Shown here: piece by piece, positions 21,221 to 34,100 of the stretch
Position numbering within the stretch: position 1 is the first letter of the stretch
Layout of the letters: each line of letters opens with the position of its first letter
Assembly: GCA_029168955.1 (NCBI GenBank)
Contig: JAPDOI010001320.1
Span: 105,001 to 169,000 of the forward strand
Reading direction: 5' to 3'
Source of the DNA: Aplectana chamaeleonis
Taxonomy: Eukaryota > Nematoda > Chromadorea > Rhabditida > Cosmocercidae
Length of the DNA: 64,000 nucleotides
Made by a program: the position numbers and the translations under genes
The notes under the pieces: model-generated
Database searches by the model: none
Told to the model about the DNA's origin: nothing
What the model saw: the letters and a program-made list of their open reading frames with translations, nothing else

Positions 21221-22112
21221 TGTCGCGACGTGTGCTGCACTACGCTCCGAGTCTGCTTTATCCATCCTGCAGCATCGGTTGTCACGGAGTGTGAGCAGCC
21301 GCTAGCCCGACACAACTGAACCAGAGGACTTACGCGGCGTCCCTTGCTTAAGCCTGCCACGCGGATGAATATGTAGTATTTTACATTGTCTCACATGGGA
21401 TAGGCCCTACAGCCTCTGGACACGCCCACAACGATATGACGCCATTCTGGCACACAGAACGACAGTTTCACCATCGTATACCAGATCACACTTCCCGCTA
21501 TGTCAGCGGTTATGATGCAATAGTCAATAAATACAGTGTTTACGCAATACCATACTTTCATACAGAACAAGACACTCTTTGCTGGAACTTCTTTACGAAA
21601 CCTGAAATAACATTAAACACACGCAGTTATACCCACTACTCCCGTGGGACGCAGACCTCGCCCAGTTAGCTACGAGGTGGGTGTGGAGCCAGCAACGACC
21701 CCCGTTCATAGCGAGGCGTGCGAGCAGACGAGTGTCAAGCACTCGCAGAGGCCAAGCCAGAGGAACGGGGTTACCTGAGATGTTTGAAGTTGTCGGCAGG
21801 AGTCGTTGTAGTTGACGCGGCTGGAGCTCTTCTTCTGCGACCTCGCACGTCCACTCGACCATCAGGCGTTGACAGGAGTTGGAGTTGCAGGCAGGTCGCC
21901 ACTGCATTGGAGAACCATCGGGCAGGAGAAGTCGAGAGCAGCCGCCGCACGTCGTCGTCGTCGCACACCAGAATGAGGATGCCCGGCGCAATCGATAGGC
22001 GGGGCGCCGAGTTGTTTACGATTATCGGCATACGGTAGAAGTCGTGGCGGGACCAGGCGCGGAGAGGCCAGGCGCGGCCTTTAAGGAATTAAGTCGTACG
22101 GAAGTCACGACA
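21221..22112 (-). repeat. 5' LTR (right on plus strand)
   Basis: 892 bp, aligned without gaps to 11577-12468 at a constant offset of 9644. I found no difference in the stretches compared, and all translated frames inside are identical. It carries the promoter for the minus-strand transcript. Confidence 0.95.
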
Positions 22113-22257
22113 GTCGGCATTGATCGTGAGGAGACTTCGCGTTCACTGTTGAAGGTTGGCGCAAACTCAGTGCCACATGCTATAACATAGGTGCACGGAG
22201 TTTGCGCTAACCTTCGACAGGGAACGCGAAGCCTCTTCACGATCCATGCCGATGTTA
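22113..22257. mobile_element. Fold-back element split by the retrotransposon
   Basis: The left arm (22113-22168, ending GCGCAAACTC) and right arm (22198-22257, starting GAGTTTGCGC) are inverted copies with a 29-bp loop. Pairing continues across the insertion: the right arm's GCCGATGTTA matches TAACGTCGG (11568-11576) on the far side of the LTR element. The BEL copy therefore landed inside the left arm, and GTCGG, now duplicated, was part of it. Confidence 0.75.
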
Positions 22258-22537
22258 CGCTTCGTGCAGTGCCATGTTCACAAAAGGCATCAAAATACAT
22301 AATAGTACAGAAATGGGTAGACTTTTCTGTCATCCCGAAAAATGCATCTGCTACCACTGAAACTACCTACGGTCCACCGTTTAACGTACTATGTATAGGC
22401 CGTGAAAACGCGAAATCCTCTTGGTTCCTATGCGTGCTGTTGCGCAGCGCAGGTTAGAGATAGCGAGCGTTGGGCAGACGCAGGCTGCAGCATCTCGCGC
22501 GCCGCACGCACCATGAGGGATGAGAATTACAACTTTC
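22258..22537. other. No gene seen
   Basis: A plus-strand frame (22402-22893, 163 codons) runs from here through the MITE on the right without any recognisable domain. I read it as chance. Confidence 0.5.
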
Positions 22538-23006
22538 AAGGCACTGTTGACGAAAAACTTCATCCTCGAATTTTCCATGACAAACGCTCTCAGAAGCAGA
22601 ACAGCGTCGAAGAAATGGGACGAAAAGCTAGCCAGGAGCCCCTTAGAAAAATGGGCAATCCCCGTCGCTTTGGGCAAGCCCGGCCCCTTTCTGCCCCTCG
22701 TCGTGAACAATGGAGCACTCGAGATCGTGAACCGAGGGATGGCTTCCGATCAGAAGCCTCGTTCCTTCCTTCATTCTTCACTTCTCTCTTTACTCAGGTC
22801 AGCTCGCATACAATGGCTGCGAAAGACGGAAGTTGCAAGACTTGGGCAACTCGTCCACCATGCTTTCCTAGCTCAATTTTTCAGGGACCATAATTCCGTT
22901 CCGAGAAGGTCTTGTACGATTCCAGAGGCATCATTGGAATCAGAAGGATACCGTTTTTATGATAGGCAAAAAACAGAAAAGGTATTCTTATCGTGAACAC
23001 TGCCTT
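22538..23006. mobile_element. MITE related to the 2563-3049 element
   Basis: The left end reads AAGGCACTGTTGACGA and the right end is the complement of AAGGCAGTGTTCACGAT. Both resemble the termini at 2563 and 3049, and the next 40 bases on the left (CCTCGAATTTTCC) still resemble that element. The length, about 469 bp, is close to 487. A TA duplication is not preserved. Confidence 0.6.
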
Positions 23007-23141
23007 TGAACAGAGGGTACGCAATAAGTTGCGTTCAGTATTTGGCAATTAGTCACATTTCTTGGAACCTCTAACACCTGTTTCTCTGTTTTCTCTTATC
23101 ATTCATTCACAACTCCTTCCCAGATATTGAATTCCGAATTC
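23007..23141. other. Spacer between MITE and RTE fragment
   Basis: T-rich sequence with no recognisable feature except small repeated GAATTCCG words near 23130. Confidence 0.4.
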
Positions 23142-23530
23142 CGCAAGTTCCATTCAGCTGTTCACCTCGCCTTTCTTGATCTTGGGAAAGCGTTCGACAG
23201 AGTCGCTCACGAAGTAATATCGTATGCTCTGCGTAGCCGAGATGTCCCCGAAGAATTGATCGATTGGGTGAAGCTTTTGTACGTGGACACGTCAAGTTGC
23301 ATACGATCTGCGGCAGGAACATGGAGGCCTTTTCGAATCACTGTTGGAGTTCATCAAGGCTCCGCCCTCTCCCCTCTGCTCTTCATCATCGCCATGGATG
23401 TCATCACACGAGATTTGCAGAGTTCAGCACCTTGGACACTGTTGTATGCTGACGACGTGATGCTCGCCTAAGAGAGCAAAGAAAATCTCCAAGCACAAGT
23501 TTAAGCTTGGCACGACAGACTGGCAGCATT
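23142..23530 (+). pseudogene. RTE reverse transcriptase fragment
   Basis: About 130 codons of RTE-type RT: HLAFLDLGKAFDRVAHEVI with motif A Asp present, VGVHQGSALSPLLFIIAMDVIT, and an intact YADDVMLA box. A TAA follows directly at 23468-23470 and another stop comes soon after. The RT match ends near 23530 where the next conserved block would be expected. Unlike the copy at 4515-5950, both catalytic motifs are unchanged, so this is a different, perhaps younger copy, but truncated at both ends. Together they show that RTE elements have been active in this genome. Confidence 0.85.
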
Positions 23531-23678
23531 CGGGCGCCGTGGTGGTGTGTCTGATCGTTTTCTGTCCGACGTCCGACACTCGTCTGACCGGGTCTTTGAA
23601 TTTCCCGCAATTTTCGACACCATCTGTCAGAGCGCGTTATTGTTTCAACAATACGCGGAGAAGGTCGCGGAAGGTGTG
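23531..23678. other. Short unique segment
   Basis: Between the RTE fragment and the TTA-flanked element; no gene or repeat recognised. Confidence 0.4.
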
Positions 23679-23681
23679 TTA

Positions 23682-24694
23682 GGGGGGAACCTTACTTGGA
23701 GCGATGTTATCGCAGTCAGAAGGGTGATCTAGCACTGGTTGGCGCGCGCGACAAAGGAGTCGAGGAGTAGCGGTGAGGTCAGCCGTCGCGCGCGGCGTTT
23801 GCGTGGCAGCTGCTACGCGCGATGGCATCGCGCCCACATCGCTTCTAAACCATAGTTTTTTGCGCGATTGCCTGCTGTTTAGCGTGGTTCGCGATTTCAT
23901 CACATCGCAGCGCCCTGCACTGCGATGTGAGAACATCGCGGGAGCTTTTTTCTCATGTTTCGTAGTTTCCTCGGTTTATTTCAATCTTTAATCTTCGTTC
24001 TTTGTATTTCCTTTTTATTATATGTCTCATTATGCTCTGTTAACCCATTCATGACCGCACGCTACCACTACCGCTTCGGAGTGCACGTTTTTCAAAAATT
24101 TAATTCTCTGCCACTACGAAGAATTTCCAGCCTTTCTCACGTTCAATGTATTCTCTACGGAAGTCGTGGTCCGTTGGCAGCTCCACTATAGCACAATCCT
24201 CAAATTTTTGTGAAAATAGCAGAGGCTAAAAAATCGTTGCGAAAACATTTTCTCGAGCACAATATGAGTTCTTTTTTCTTTCAGTGCCATTTCTAAGCTC
24301 TCTTAGCAAGAAACCTTAATTCGAATCACGTTCTGTTCATCTGAAACAAGCCACGACCATGACTACACCTACCATGACCTCGAAACATCGTTTTTCCTCA
24401 ATTTGAGCGTTTCACCCAATCGAGATGCGCCCAAAGTCAGTGAATTACGTAAACCCCAAGATCAAATTATTAACAGACAACTCTGAAAAAACAAAGATCT
24501 GTGAAAACGAAACTAAGCTCGAAAACTTCTAAAATCCTGCTCTTTCCGATTTGTGCATGTTTGGGTGAGGACGCCAAATGGCTTCGAAGTATGGTTTCTC
24601 TTTAGCGCGATGCGATGTGTTGGCGCGATGTACATCGCAGAGCAAACCACATCGCGCGCGATTTTCGTGGCGCGATGTAAGTAAGGTTCCCCCC
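23682..24694. mobile_element. PIF/Harbinger-like non-autonomous element
   Basis: The ends are perfect 16-bp inverted repeats GGGGGGAACCTTACTT, flanked by TTA on both sides (23679-23681 and 24695-24697). A three-base TWA duplication is the PIF/Harbinger signature. The 1,013-bp interior has no transposase frame. CATCGC or its complement GCGATG recurs many times within about 270 bp of the left end and about 100 bp of the right end, in both orientations, which suggests subterminal transposase-binding repeats. Superfamily assignment is inferred from the duplication length alone. Confidence 0.7.
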
Positions 24695-24697
24695 TTA

Positions 24698-24720
24698 GGT
24701 TTAGGAGAAGCGCGCAAAAC
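24698..24720. other. Junction between transposon and satellite
   Basis: Only 23 bases separate the TTA duplication from the first recognisable satellite monomer. Confidence 0.7.
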
Positions 24721-27180
24721 ATTACGATCGTGGTGAGACCACATTACCTGTTGCATATTGAGTGCTTTAAACTTTCGCCGTTATGGATCGTGGTGGGACC
24801 ACGCTACCTGTTGCATATTGAGTACTTTGAACTTTCGAGGCTATGGATCGCGGTAAAACCACCCTACCTGTTGCATATTGGGTCCTTCAAACTTTCAAAG
24901 CTATGGATCGTGGTGGGACCATCCTACCTGTTGCACATTTGGGTCCTTAAAACTTTCGACGTTATGGATCGTGGTGGGACCACCCTACCTGTTGCATATT
25001 GAGCCCTTTAAACTTTCGAGGCTATGGATCGTGGTGGGACCACCCTACCTGTTGAATATTGAGTCCTTTAAACTTTCGAGGCTATGGATTTTAGTGGGAC
25101 CACCCTACCTGTTGCATATTAGGCCCTTTAAACTTTCGAGGCTATGAATTTTGGTGGGACCAACCTACCTGTTGCATATTAGGTCCTTCCAATTTTAAAA
25201 GCTATGGATCGTGGTGGGACCACCCTACCTGTTGCACATCGGGTCCTTCAAACTTTCGACGTTATGGATCGTAGTGGGGCCACCCTACCTTTGCATATCG
25301 AGTCTTTTGAACTTTCAAATATATGGATCGTGGTAAGACCACCCTACCTGTTGCATATCGAATCTCTTGAACTTTCAAAGTTATGGATCGTGGTGGGACC
25401 ACCCTACCTGTTGCACATTGAGTCCTTTAAACTTTCGAGGCTATGGATCGTGGTGGGACCACCCTGCCTGTTGCATATTGAGTCCTTTAAACTTTAGAAG
25501 CTATGGATTTTGGTGGGACCACCCTACCTGTTGCATATTGGGTCCTTCAAACTTTCAAAGCTATGAATCGTGGTAAGACCACCCTACCTGTTGCAGTTTG
25601 AGTCCTTTAAACTTTCGCCGTTATGGATCGTGGTGGGACCACCCTACCTGTTGCATATTGGGTCCTTCAAACTTTCAAAGTTATGGATCGTGGTGGGACC
25701 ACCCTACCTGTTGCATACTGGGTCCTTTGAACTTTCACAGTTATGGATCGTGCTGAGACCACGCTACCTGTTGCATATTGAGTCCTTTGAACTTTCGAGG
25801 CTATGGATCTTGGTGGGACCACCCTACCTGTTGCATATCGAGTCTCTTGAACTTTCAAAGTTATGGATCGTGGTGGGACCACCCTACCTGTTGCACATTG
25901 AGTCCTTTAAACTTTCGAGGCTATGGATCGTGGTGGGACCACCCTACCTGTTGCATATTGAGTCCTTTAAACTTTCGAGGCTATGGATTTTGGTGGGACC
26001 ACCCTACCTGTTGCATATTGGGTCCTTCAAACTTTTGACGTTAAGGTTCGTAGTGGGACCACCCTACCTGTTGCATATCGAGTCTTTTGAACTTTCAAAG
26101 TTATGGATCGTGGTGGGCCACCCTACCTGTTGCATATTGGGCTTCTTGAACTTTCACCGGTGTGGATCGTGGTGGGACCGCCCTAACTGCTGCATTTTGG
26201 ATCCCTTAAACTTTCTTCGTTATGGATCGTGCTGGAACCACCCTAACTGTTGCATATAGGGTTCTTTAAACTTCCATTGTTATGGATTGTGGTGGGACCA
26301 CCCTACCTGTTGCATATTGAGTCCTTTGAACTATCGAGGCTATGGATCTTGGTGGGACCACCCTACTTGTTGCATATTGGGTCCTTTAAACAATCACAAT
26401 TATAAACCGTGCTGGGACCACCCTACCTGTTGCAAATCGGTTCCTTTAAACTTCCGAGGCTATGGATCGTGGTAGGACCACCCTACCTGTTGCATATTAA
26501 GTCCTTTAAACTTTCGAGGCTATGAATTTTGGTGGGACCACCCTACCTGTTGCATATTAGGTCCTTCCAATTTTCAAAGCTATGGATCGTGGTGGGACCA
26601 CCCTACCTGTTGCACATCGGGTCCTTCAAACTTTCGACGTTATGGATCGTAGTGGGGCCACCCTACCTTTGCATATCGAGTCTTTTGAACTTTCAAATAT
26701 ATGGATCGTGGTAAGACCACCCTACCTGTTGCATATCGAATCTCTTGAACTTTCAAAGTTATGGATCGTGGTGGGACCACCCTACCTGTTGCACATTGAG
26801 TCCTTTAAACTTTCGAGGCTATGGATCGTGGTGGGACCACCCTACCTGTTGCATATTGAGTCCTTTAAACTTTAGAAGCTATGGATCGTGGTGGAACCAC
26901 CCTACCTGTTGCATATAGGGTTCTTTAAACTTCCATTGTTATGGATTGTGGTGGGACCACCCTACCTGTTGCATATCGAGTCTTTTGAACTTTCAAAGTT
27001 ATGGATCGTGGTGGGACCACCCTACCTGTTGCACATTGAGTCCTTTAAACTTTCGAGGCTATGGATCGTGGTGGGACCACCCTACCTGTTGCATATTGAG
27101 TCCTTTAAACTTTAGAAGCTATGGATCGTGGTGGAACCACCCTACCTGTTGCATATAGGGTTCTTTAAACTTCCATTGTT
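24721..27180 (+). repeat. Left, more heterogeneous part of the array
   Basis: Monomers here follow no single long period, but blocks are copied. About 370 bp at 25141-25510 recurs at 26519-26889 with the same rare features, including the 59-bp CTACCTTTGCATATCG monomer and the AAATATATGG junction. A four-monomer block of 240 bp at 26881-27120 is repeated at 27121-27360. Confidence 0.8.
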
Positions 27181-30100
27181 ATGGATTGTGGTGGGACCAC
27201 CCTACCTGTTGCATATCGAGTCTTTTGAACTTTCAAAGTTATGGATCGTGGTGGGACCACCCTACCTGTTGCATATTGGGCTTTTTGAACTTTCACCGGT
27301 GTGGATCGTGGTGGGACCGCCCTAACTGCTGCATTTTGGATCCCTTAAACTTTCATCGTTATGGATCGTGCTGGAACCACCCTACCTGTTGCATATAGGG
27401 TTCTTTAAACATCCATTGTTACGGATTGTGGTGGGACCACCCTACCTGTTGCATATTGAGTCCTTTGAACTATCGAGGCTATGGATCTTGGTGGGACCAC
27501 CCTACTTGTTGCACATTGGGTCCTTTAAACATTCACAATTATGAACCGTGCTGGGACCACCCTACCTGTTGCAAATCGGTTCATTTAAACTTTCGAGGCT
27601 ATGGATCGTGGTGGGACCACCCTACCTGTTGCATATTAAGTCCTTTAAACTTTCCGAGGCTATGGATTTTGGTGGGACCACCCTACCTGTTGCATATTAG
27701 GTCCTTCCAATTTTCAAAGCTATGGATCGTGGTGGGACCACCCTACCTGTTGCACATCGGGTTCTTCAAACTTTCGACGTTATGGATCGTGGTGGGATCA
27801 CCCTACCTGTTGCATATTGGGTCCTTCAAACTTTCAAAGCTATGGATCGTGGTGGAACCACCCTACCTGTTGCATATAGGGTTCTTTAAACTTCCATTGT
27901 TATGGATTGTGGTGGGACCACCCTACCTGTTGCATATTGGGTCCTTTAAACTTTCACAGTTATGGATCGTGGTGAGACCACGCTACCTGTTGCATATTGA
28001 GTCCTTTGAACTATCGAGGCTATGGATCTTGGTGGGACCACCCTACTTGTTGCACATTGGGTCCTTTAAACATTCACAATTATGAACCGTGCTGGGACCA
28101 CCCTACCTGTTGCAAATCGGTTCCTTTAAACTTCCGAGGCTATGGATCGTGGTGGGACCACCCTACCTGTTGCATATTAAGTCCTTTAAACTTTCGAGGC
28201 TATGGATTTTTGTGGGACCACCCTACCTGTTGCATATCGAGTCTTTTGAACTTTTAAAGTTATGGATCGTGGTGGAACCACCCTACCTGTTGCACATTGA
28301 GTCCTTTAAACTTTCGAGGCTATGGATCGTGGTGGGACTACCCTACCGGTTGCATATTAAGTCCTTTAAACTTTCGAGGCTATGAATTTTGGTGGGACCA
28401 CCCTACCTGTTGCATATTAGGTCCTTCCAATTTTCAAAGCTATGGATCGTGGTGGGACCACCCTACCTGTTGCACATCGGGTCCTTCAAACTTTCGACGT
28501 TATGGATCGTGGTGGGACCACCCTACCTGTTGCATATTGGGTCCTTCAAACTTTCAAAGCTATGGATCGTGGTGGAACCACCCTACCTGTTGCATATAGG
28601 GTTCTTTAAACTTCCATTGTTATGGATTGTGGTGGGACCACCCTACCTGTTGCATATTGGGTCCTTTAAACTTTCACAGTTATGGATCGTGGTGAGACCA
28701 CGCTACCTGTTGCATATTGAGTCCTTTGAACTATCGAGGCTATGGATCTTGATGGGACCACCCTACTTGTTGCACATTGGGTCCTTTAAACATTCACAAT
28801 TATGAACCGTGCTGGGACCACCCTACCTGTGGCAAATCGGTTCCTTTAAACTTCCGAGGCTATGGATCGTGGTGGGACCACCCTACCTGTTGCATATTAA
28901 GTCCTTTAAACTTTCGAGGCTATGGGTTTTTGTGGGACCACCCTACCTGTTGCATATCGAGTCTTTTGAACTTTCAAAGTTATGGATCGTGGTGGAACCA
29001 CCCTACCTGTTGCACATTGAGTCCTTTAAACTTTCGAGGCTATGGATCGTGGTGGGACTACCCTACCTGTTGCATATTAAGTCCTTTAAACTTTCGAGGC
29101 TATGAATTTGGGTGGTACAACCCTACCTGTTGCATATAGGGTTCTTTAAACTTCCATTGTTATGGATTGTGGTGGGACCACCCTACCTGTTGCATATCGA
29201 GTCTTTTGAACTTTCAAAGTTATGGATCGTGGTGGGACCACCCTACCTGTTGCATATTGGGTTTTTTGAACTTTCACCGGTGTGGATCGTGGTGGGACCG
29301 CCCTAACTGCTGCATTTTGGATCCCTTAAACTTTCATCGTTATGGATCGTGCTGTAACCACCCTACCTGTTGCATATAGGGTTCTTTAAACTTCCATTGT
29401 TATGGATTGTGGTGGGACCACCCTACCTGTTGCATATTGAGTCCTTTGAACTATCGAGGCTATGGATCTTGGTGGGACCACCCTACTTGTTGCACATTGG
29501 GTCCTTTAAACATTCACAATTATGAACCGTGCTGGGACCACCCTACCTGTTGCAAATCGGTTCATTTAAACTTCCGAGGCTATGGATCGTGGTGGGACCA
29601 CCCTACCTGTTGCATATTAAGTCCTTTAAACTTTCGAGGCTATGGATTTTGGTGGGACCACCCTACCTGTTGCATATTAGGTCCTTCCAATTTTCAAAGC
29701 TATGGATCGTGGTGGGACCACCCTACCTGTTGCACATCGGGTTCTTCAAACTTTCGACGTTATGGATCGTGGTGGGATCACCCTACCTGTTGCATATTGG
29801 GTCCTTCAAACTTTCAAAGCTATGGATCGTGGTGGAACCACCCTACCTGTTGCATATAGGGTTCTTTAAACTTCCATTGTTATGGATTGTGGTGGGACCA
29901 CCCTACCTGTTGCATATTGGGTCCTTTAAACTTTCACAGTTATGGATCGTGGTGAGACCACGCTACCTGTTGCATATTGAGTCCTTTGAACTATCGAGGC
30001 TATGGATCTTGGTGGGACCACCCTACTTGTTGCACATTGGATCCTTTAAACATTCACAATTATGAACCGTGCTGGGACCACCCTACCTGTTGCAAATCGG

Positions 30101-31140
30101 TTCCTTTAAACTTCCGAGGCTATGGATCGTGGTGGGACCACCCTACCTGTTGCATATTAAGTCCTTTAAACTTTCGAGGCTATGGATTTTTGTGGGACCA
30201 CCCTACCTGTTGCATATCGAGTCTTTTGAACTTTTAAAGTTATGGATCGTGGTGGAACCACCCTACCTGTTGCACATTGAGTCCTTTAAACTTTCGAGGC
30301 TATGGATCGTGGTGGGACTACCCTACCGGTTGCATATTAAGTCCTTTAAACTTTCGAGGCTATGAATTTTGGTGGGACCACCCTCCCTGTTCCATATTAG
30401 GTCCTTCCAATTTTCAAAGCTATGGATCGTGGTGGGACCCCCCTACCTGTTGCACATCGGGTTCTTCAAACTTTCGACGTTATGGATCGTGGTGGGAGCA
30501 CCCTACCTGTTGCATATTGGGTCCTTCAAACTTTCAAAGCTATGGATCGTGGTGGAACCACCCTACCTGTTGCATATAGGGTTCTTTAAACTTCCATTGT
30601 TATGGATTGTGGTGGGACCACCCTACCTGTTGCATATTGGGTCCTTTAAACTTTCACAGTTATGGATCGTGGTGAGACCACGCTACCTGTTGCATATTGA
30701 GTCCTTTGAACTATCGAGGCTATGGATCTTGGTGGGACCACCCTACTTGTTGCACATTGGGTCCTTTAAACATTCACAATTATGAACCGTGCTGGGACCA
30801 CCCTACCTGTTGCAAATCGGTTCCTTTAAACTTCCGAGGCTATGGATCGTGGTGGGACCACCCTACCTGTTGCATATTAAGTCCTTTAAACTTTCGAGGC
30901 TATGGATTTTTGTGGGACCACCCTACCTGTTGCATATCGAGTCTTTTGAACTTTTAAAGTTATGGATCGTGGTGGAACCACCCTACCTGTTGCACATTGA
31001 GCCCTTTAAACTTTCAAGGCTATGGATCGTGGTGGGACTACCCTACCGGTTGCATATTAAGTCCTTTAAACTTTCGAGGCTATGAATTTTGGTGGGACCA
31101 CCCTACCTGTTGCATATTAGGTCCTTCCAATTTTCAAAGC
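27181..31140 (+). repeat. Two copies of a 33-monomer superunit (about 1.98 kb)
   Basis: Monomers from 27181 reappear in the same order from 29161. Shared private changes prove block duplication: GGGATCACCC at about 27795 and 29775, and the GTGTGGATCG/CCGCCCTAACTGCTGCAT monomer at 27300 and 29281. Each superunit contains one full and one partial or full 12-monomer unit. Confidence 0.85.
27841..28560 (+). repeat. Reference 12-monomer higher-order repeat, 720 bp
   Basis: Twelve distinguishable monomers in fixed order, beginning with the GGTGGAACC...CATATAGGGTTC type, then GGATTGTGG, GTGAGACCACGC, ACTTGTTGCACATT, GAACCGTGCTGG, ATATTAAGTCC and so on. The cycle restarts at 28561 and recurs at 29821-30540 and 30541-31256, with shortened or extended versions later in the array (for example 35581-36300 and 43981-45600). 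This is the clearest unit of the higher-order organisation. Confidence 0.88.
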
Positions 31141-34100
31141 TATGGATCGTGGTGGGACCACCCTACCTGTTGCACGGTCCTTCAAACTTTCGACGTTATG
31201 GATCGTGGTGGGACCACCCTACCTGTTGCATATTGGGTCCTTCAAACTTTCAAAGCTATGGATCGTGGTGGAACCACCCTACCTGTTGCATATAGGGTTC
31301 TTTAAACTTCCATTGTTATGGATTGTGGTGGGACCACCCTACCTGTTGCATATTGGTCCTTTAAACTTTCACAGTTATGGATCGTGGTGAGACCACGCTA
31401 CCTGTTGCATATTGAGTCCTTTGGACTATCGAGGCTATGGATCTTGATGGGACCACCCTACTTGTTGCACATTGGTTCCTTTAAACATTCACAATTATGA
31501 ACCGTGCTGGAACCACCCTACCTGTTGCATATAGGGTTCTTTAGACTTCCATTGTTATGGATTGTGGTGGGACCACCCTACCTGTTGCATATTGGTCCTT
31601 TAAACTTTCACAGTTATGGATCGTGGTGAGACCACGCTACCTGTTGCATATTGAGTCCTTTGGACTATCGAGGCTATGGATCTTGATGGGACCACCCTAC
31701 TTGTTGCACATTGGGTCCTTTAAACATTCACAATTATGAACCGTGCTGGGACCACCCTACCTGTTGCAAATCGGTTCCTTTAAACTTCCGAGGCTATGGA
31801 TCGTGGTGGGACCACCCTACCTGTTGCATATTAAGTCCTTTAAACTTTCGAGGCTATGGATTTTTGTGGGACCACCCTACCTGTTGCATATCGAGTCTTT
31901 TGAACTTTCAAAGTTATGGATCGTGGTGGAACCACCCTACCTGTTGCACATTGAGTCCTTTAAACTTTCGAGGCTATGGATCGTGGTGGGACTACCCTAC
32001 CTGTTGCATATTAAGTCCTTTAAACTTTCGAGGCTATGAATTTGGGTGGTACCACCCTACCTGTTGCATATTAGGTCCTTCCAATTTTCAAAGCTATGGA
32101 TCGTGGTGGGACCACCCTACCTGTTGCACATCGGGTCCTTCAAACTTTCGACGTTATGGATCGTGGTGGGACCACCCTACCTGTTGCATATTGGGTCCTT
32201 CAAACTTTCAAAGCTATGGATCGTGGTGGATCCACCCTACCTGTTGCATATAGGGTTCTTTAAACTTCCATTGTTATGGATTGTGGTGGGACCACCCTAC
32301 CTGTTGCATATTGGGTCCTTTAAACTTTCACAGTTATGGATCGTGGTGAGACCACGCTACCTGTTGCATATTGAGTCCTTTGAACTTTCGAGGCTATGGA
32401 TCTTGGTGGGACCACCCTACCCGTTGCATATCGAGTCTCTTGAACTTTCGAAGTTATGGATCGTGGTGGGACCACCCTACCTGTTGCACATTGAGTCCTT
32501 TAAACTTTCGAGGCTATGGATCGTGGTGGGACTACCCTACCGGTTGCATATTAAGTCCTTTAAACTTTCGAGGCTATGAATTTTGGTGGGACCACCCTAC
32601 CTGTTGCATATTAGGTCCTTCCAATTTTCAAAGCTATGGATCGTGGTGGGACCACCCTACCTGTTGCACATCGGGTCCTTCAAACTTTCGACGTTATGGA
32701 TCGTGGTGGGACCACCCTACCTGTTGCATATTGGGTCCTTCAAACTTTCAAAGCTATGGATCGTGGTGGAACCACCCTACCTGTTGCATATAGGGTTCTT
32801 TAAACTTCCATTGTTATGGATTGTGGTGGGACCACCCTACCTGTTGCATATTGGTCCTTTAAACTTTCACAGTTATGGATCGTGGTGAGACCACGCTACC
32901 TGTTGCATATTGAGTCCTTTGGACTATCGAGGCTATGGATCTTGATGGGACCACCCTACTTGTTGCACATTGGGTCCTTTAAACATTCACAATTATGAAC
33001 CGTGCTGGGACCACCCTACCTGGTGCAAATCGGTTCCTTTAAACTTCCGAGGCTATGGATCGTGGTGGGACCACCCTACCTGTTGCATATTAAGTCCTTT
33101 AAACTTTCGAGGCTATGGATTTTGTGGGACCACCCTACCTGTGGCATATCGAGTCTTTTGACCCTTCAAAGTTATGGATCGTGGTGGAACCACCCTACCT
33201 GTTGCACATTGAGTCCTTTAAACTTTCGAGGCTATGGATCGTGGTGGGACTACCCTACCTGTTGCATATTAAGTCCTTTAAACTTTCGAGGCTATGAATT
33301 TGGGTGGTACCACCCTACCTGTTGCATATTAGGTCCTTCCAATTTTCAAAGCTATGGATCGTGGTGGGACCACCCTACCTGTTGCACATCGGGTCCTTCA
33401 AACTTTCGACGTTATGGATCGTGGTGGGACCACCCTACCTGTTGCATATTGGGTCCTTCAAACTTTCAAAGCTATGGATCGTGGTGGAACCACCCTACCT
33501 GTTGCATATAGGGTTCTTTAAACTTCCATTGTTATGGATTGTGGTGGGACCACCCTACCTGTTGCATATTGGGTCCTTTAAACTTTCACAGTTATGGATC
33601 GTGGTGAGACCACGCTACCTGTTGCATATTGAGTCCTTTGAACTTTCGAGGCTATGGATCTTGGTGGGACCACCCTACCCGTTGCATATCGAGTCTCTTG
33701 AACTTTCGAAGTTATGGATCGTGGTGGGACCACCCTTCCTGTTGCATATTGGGTCCTTCAAACTTTCAAAGCTATGGATCGTGGTGGGACCATCCTACCT
33801 GTTGCACATTGGGTCCTTAAAACTTTCGACGTTATGGATCGTAGTGGGACCACCCTACCTGTTGCATATCGAGTCTCTTGAATTTTCAACGTTATGGATC
33901 GTGGTGGGACCACCCTACCTGTTGCATATTGAGCCCTTTAAACTTTCGAGGCTATGGATCGTGGTGGAACCACCCTACCTGTTGCATATTGTGCTTTTTG
34001 AACTTTCACCGGTGTGGATCGTGGTGGGACCGCCCTAACTGCTGCATTTTGGATCCCTTAAACTTTCACAGTTATGGATCGTGGTGAGACCACGCTACCT

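Larger units (their letters stand above)
11577..22112 (-). mobile_element. BEL/Pao LTR retrotransposon, complete but frame-broken
   Basis: A 10,536-bp element on the minus strand with two 892-bp LTRs, 5-bp target duplications, primer-binding site, gag-protease, RT-RNase H and integrase in the BEL/Pao order. The LTRs begin TGTCG and end CGACA on both strands and show no differences wherever I compared them, which implies a recent insertion. Three frame changes interrupt what is normally a single long gag-pol frame in this superfamily, each in a zone containing a short homopolymer. They could be real mutations, sequencing errors, or in one case a recoding site. No envelope gene is seen. Confidence 0.95.

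Noticed and set aside
22402..22893. 163-codon plus-strand frame
   Set aside because: Runs through a MITE and its flank; low-complexity charged peptide without domain.
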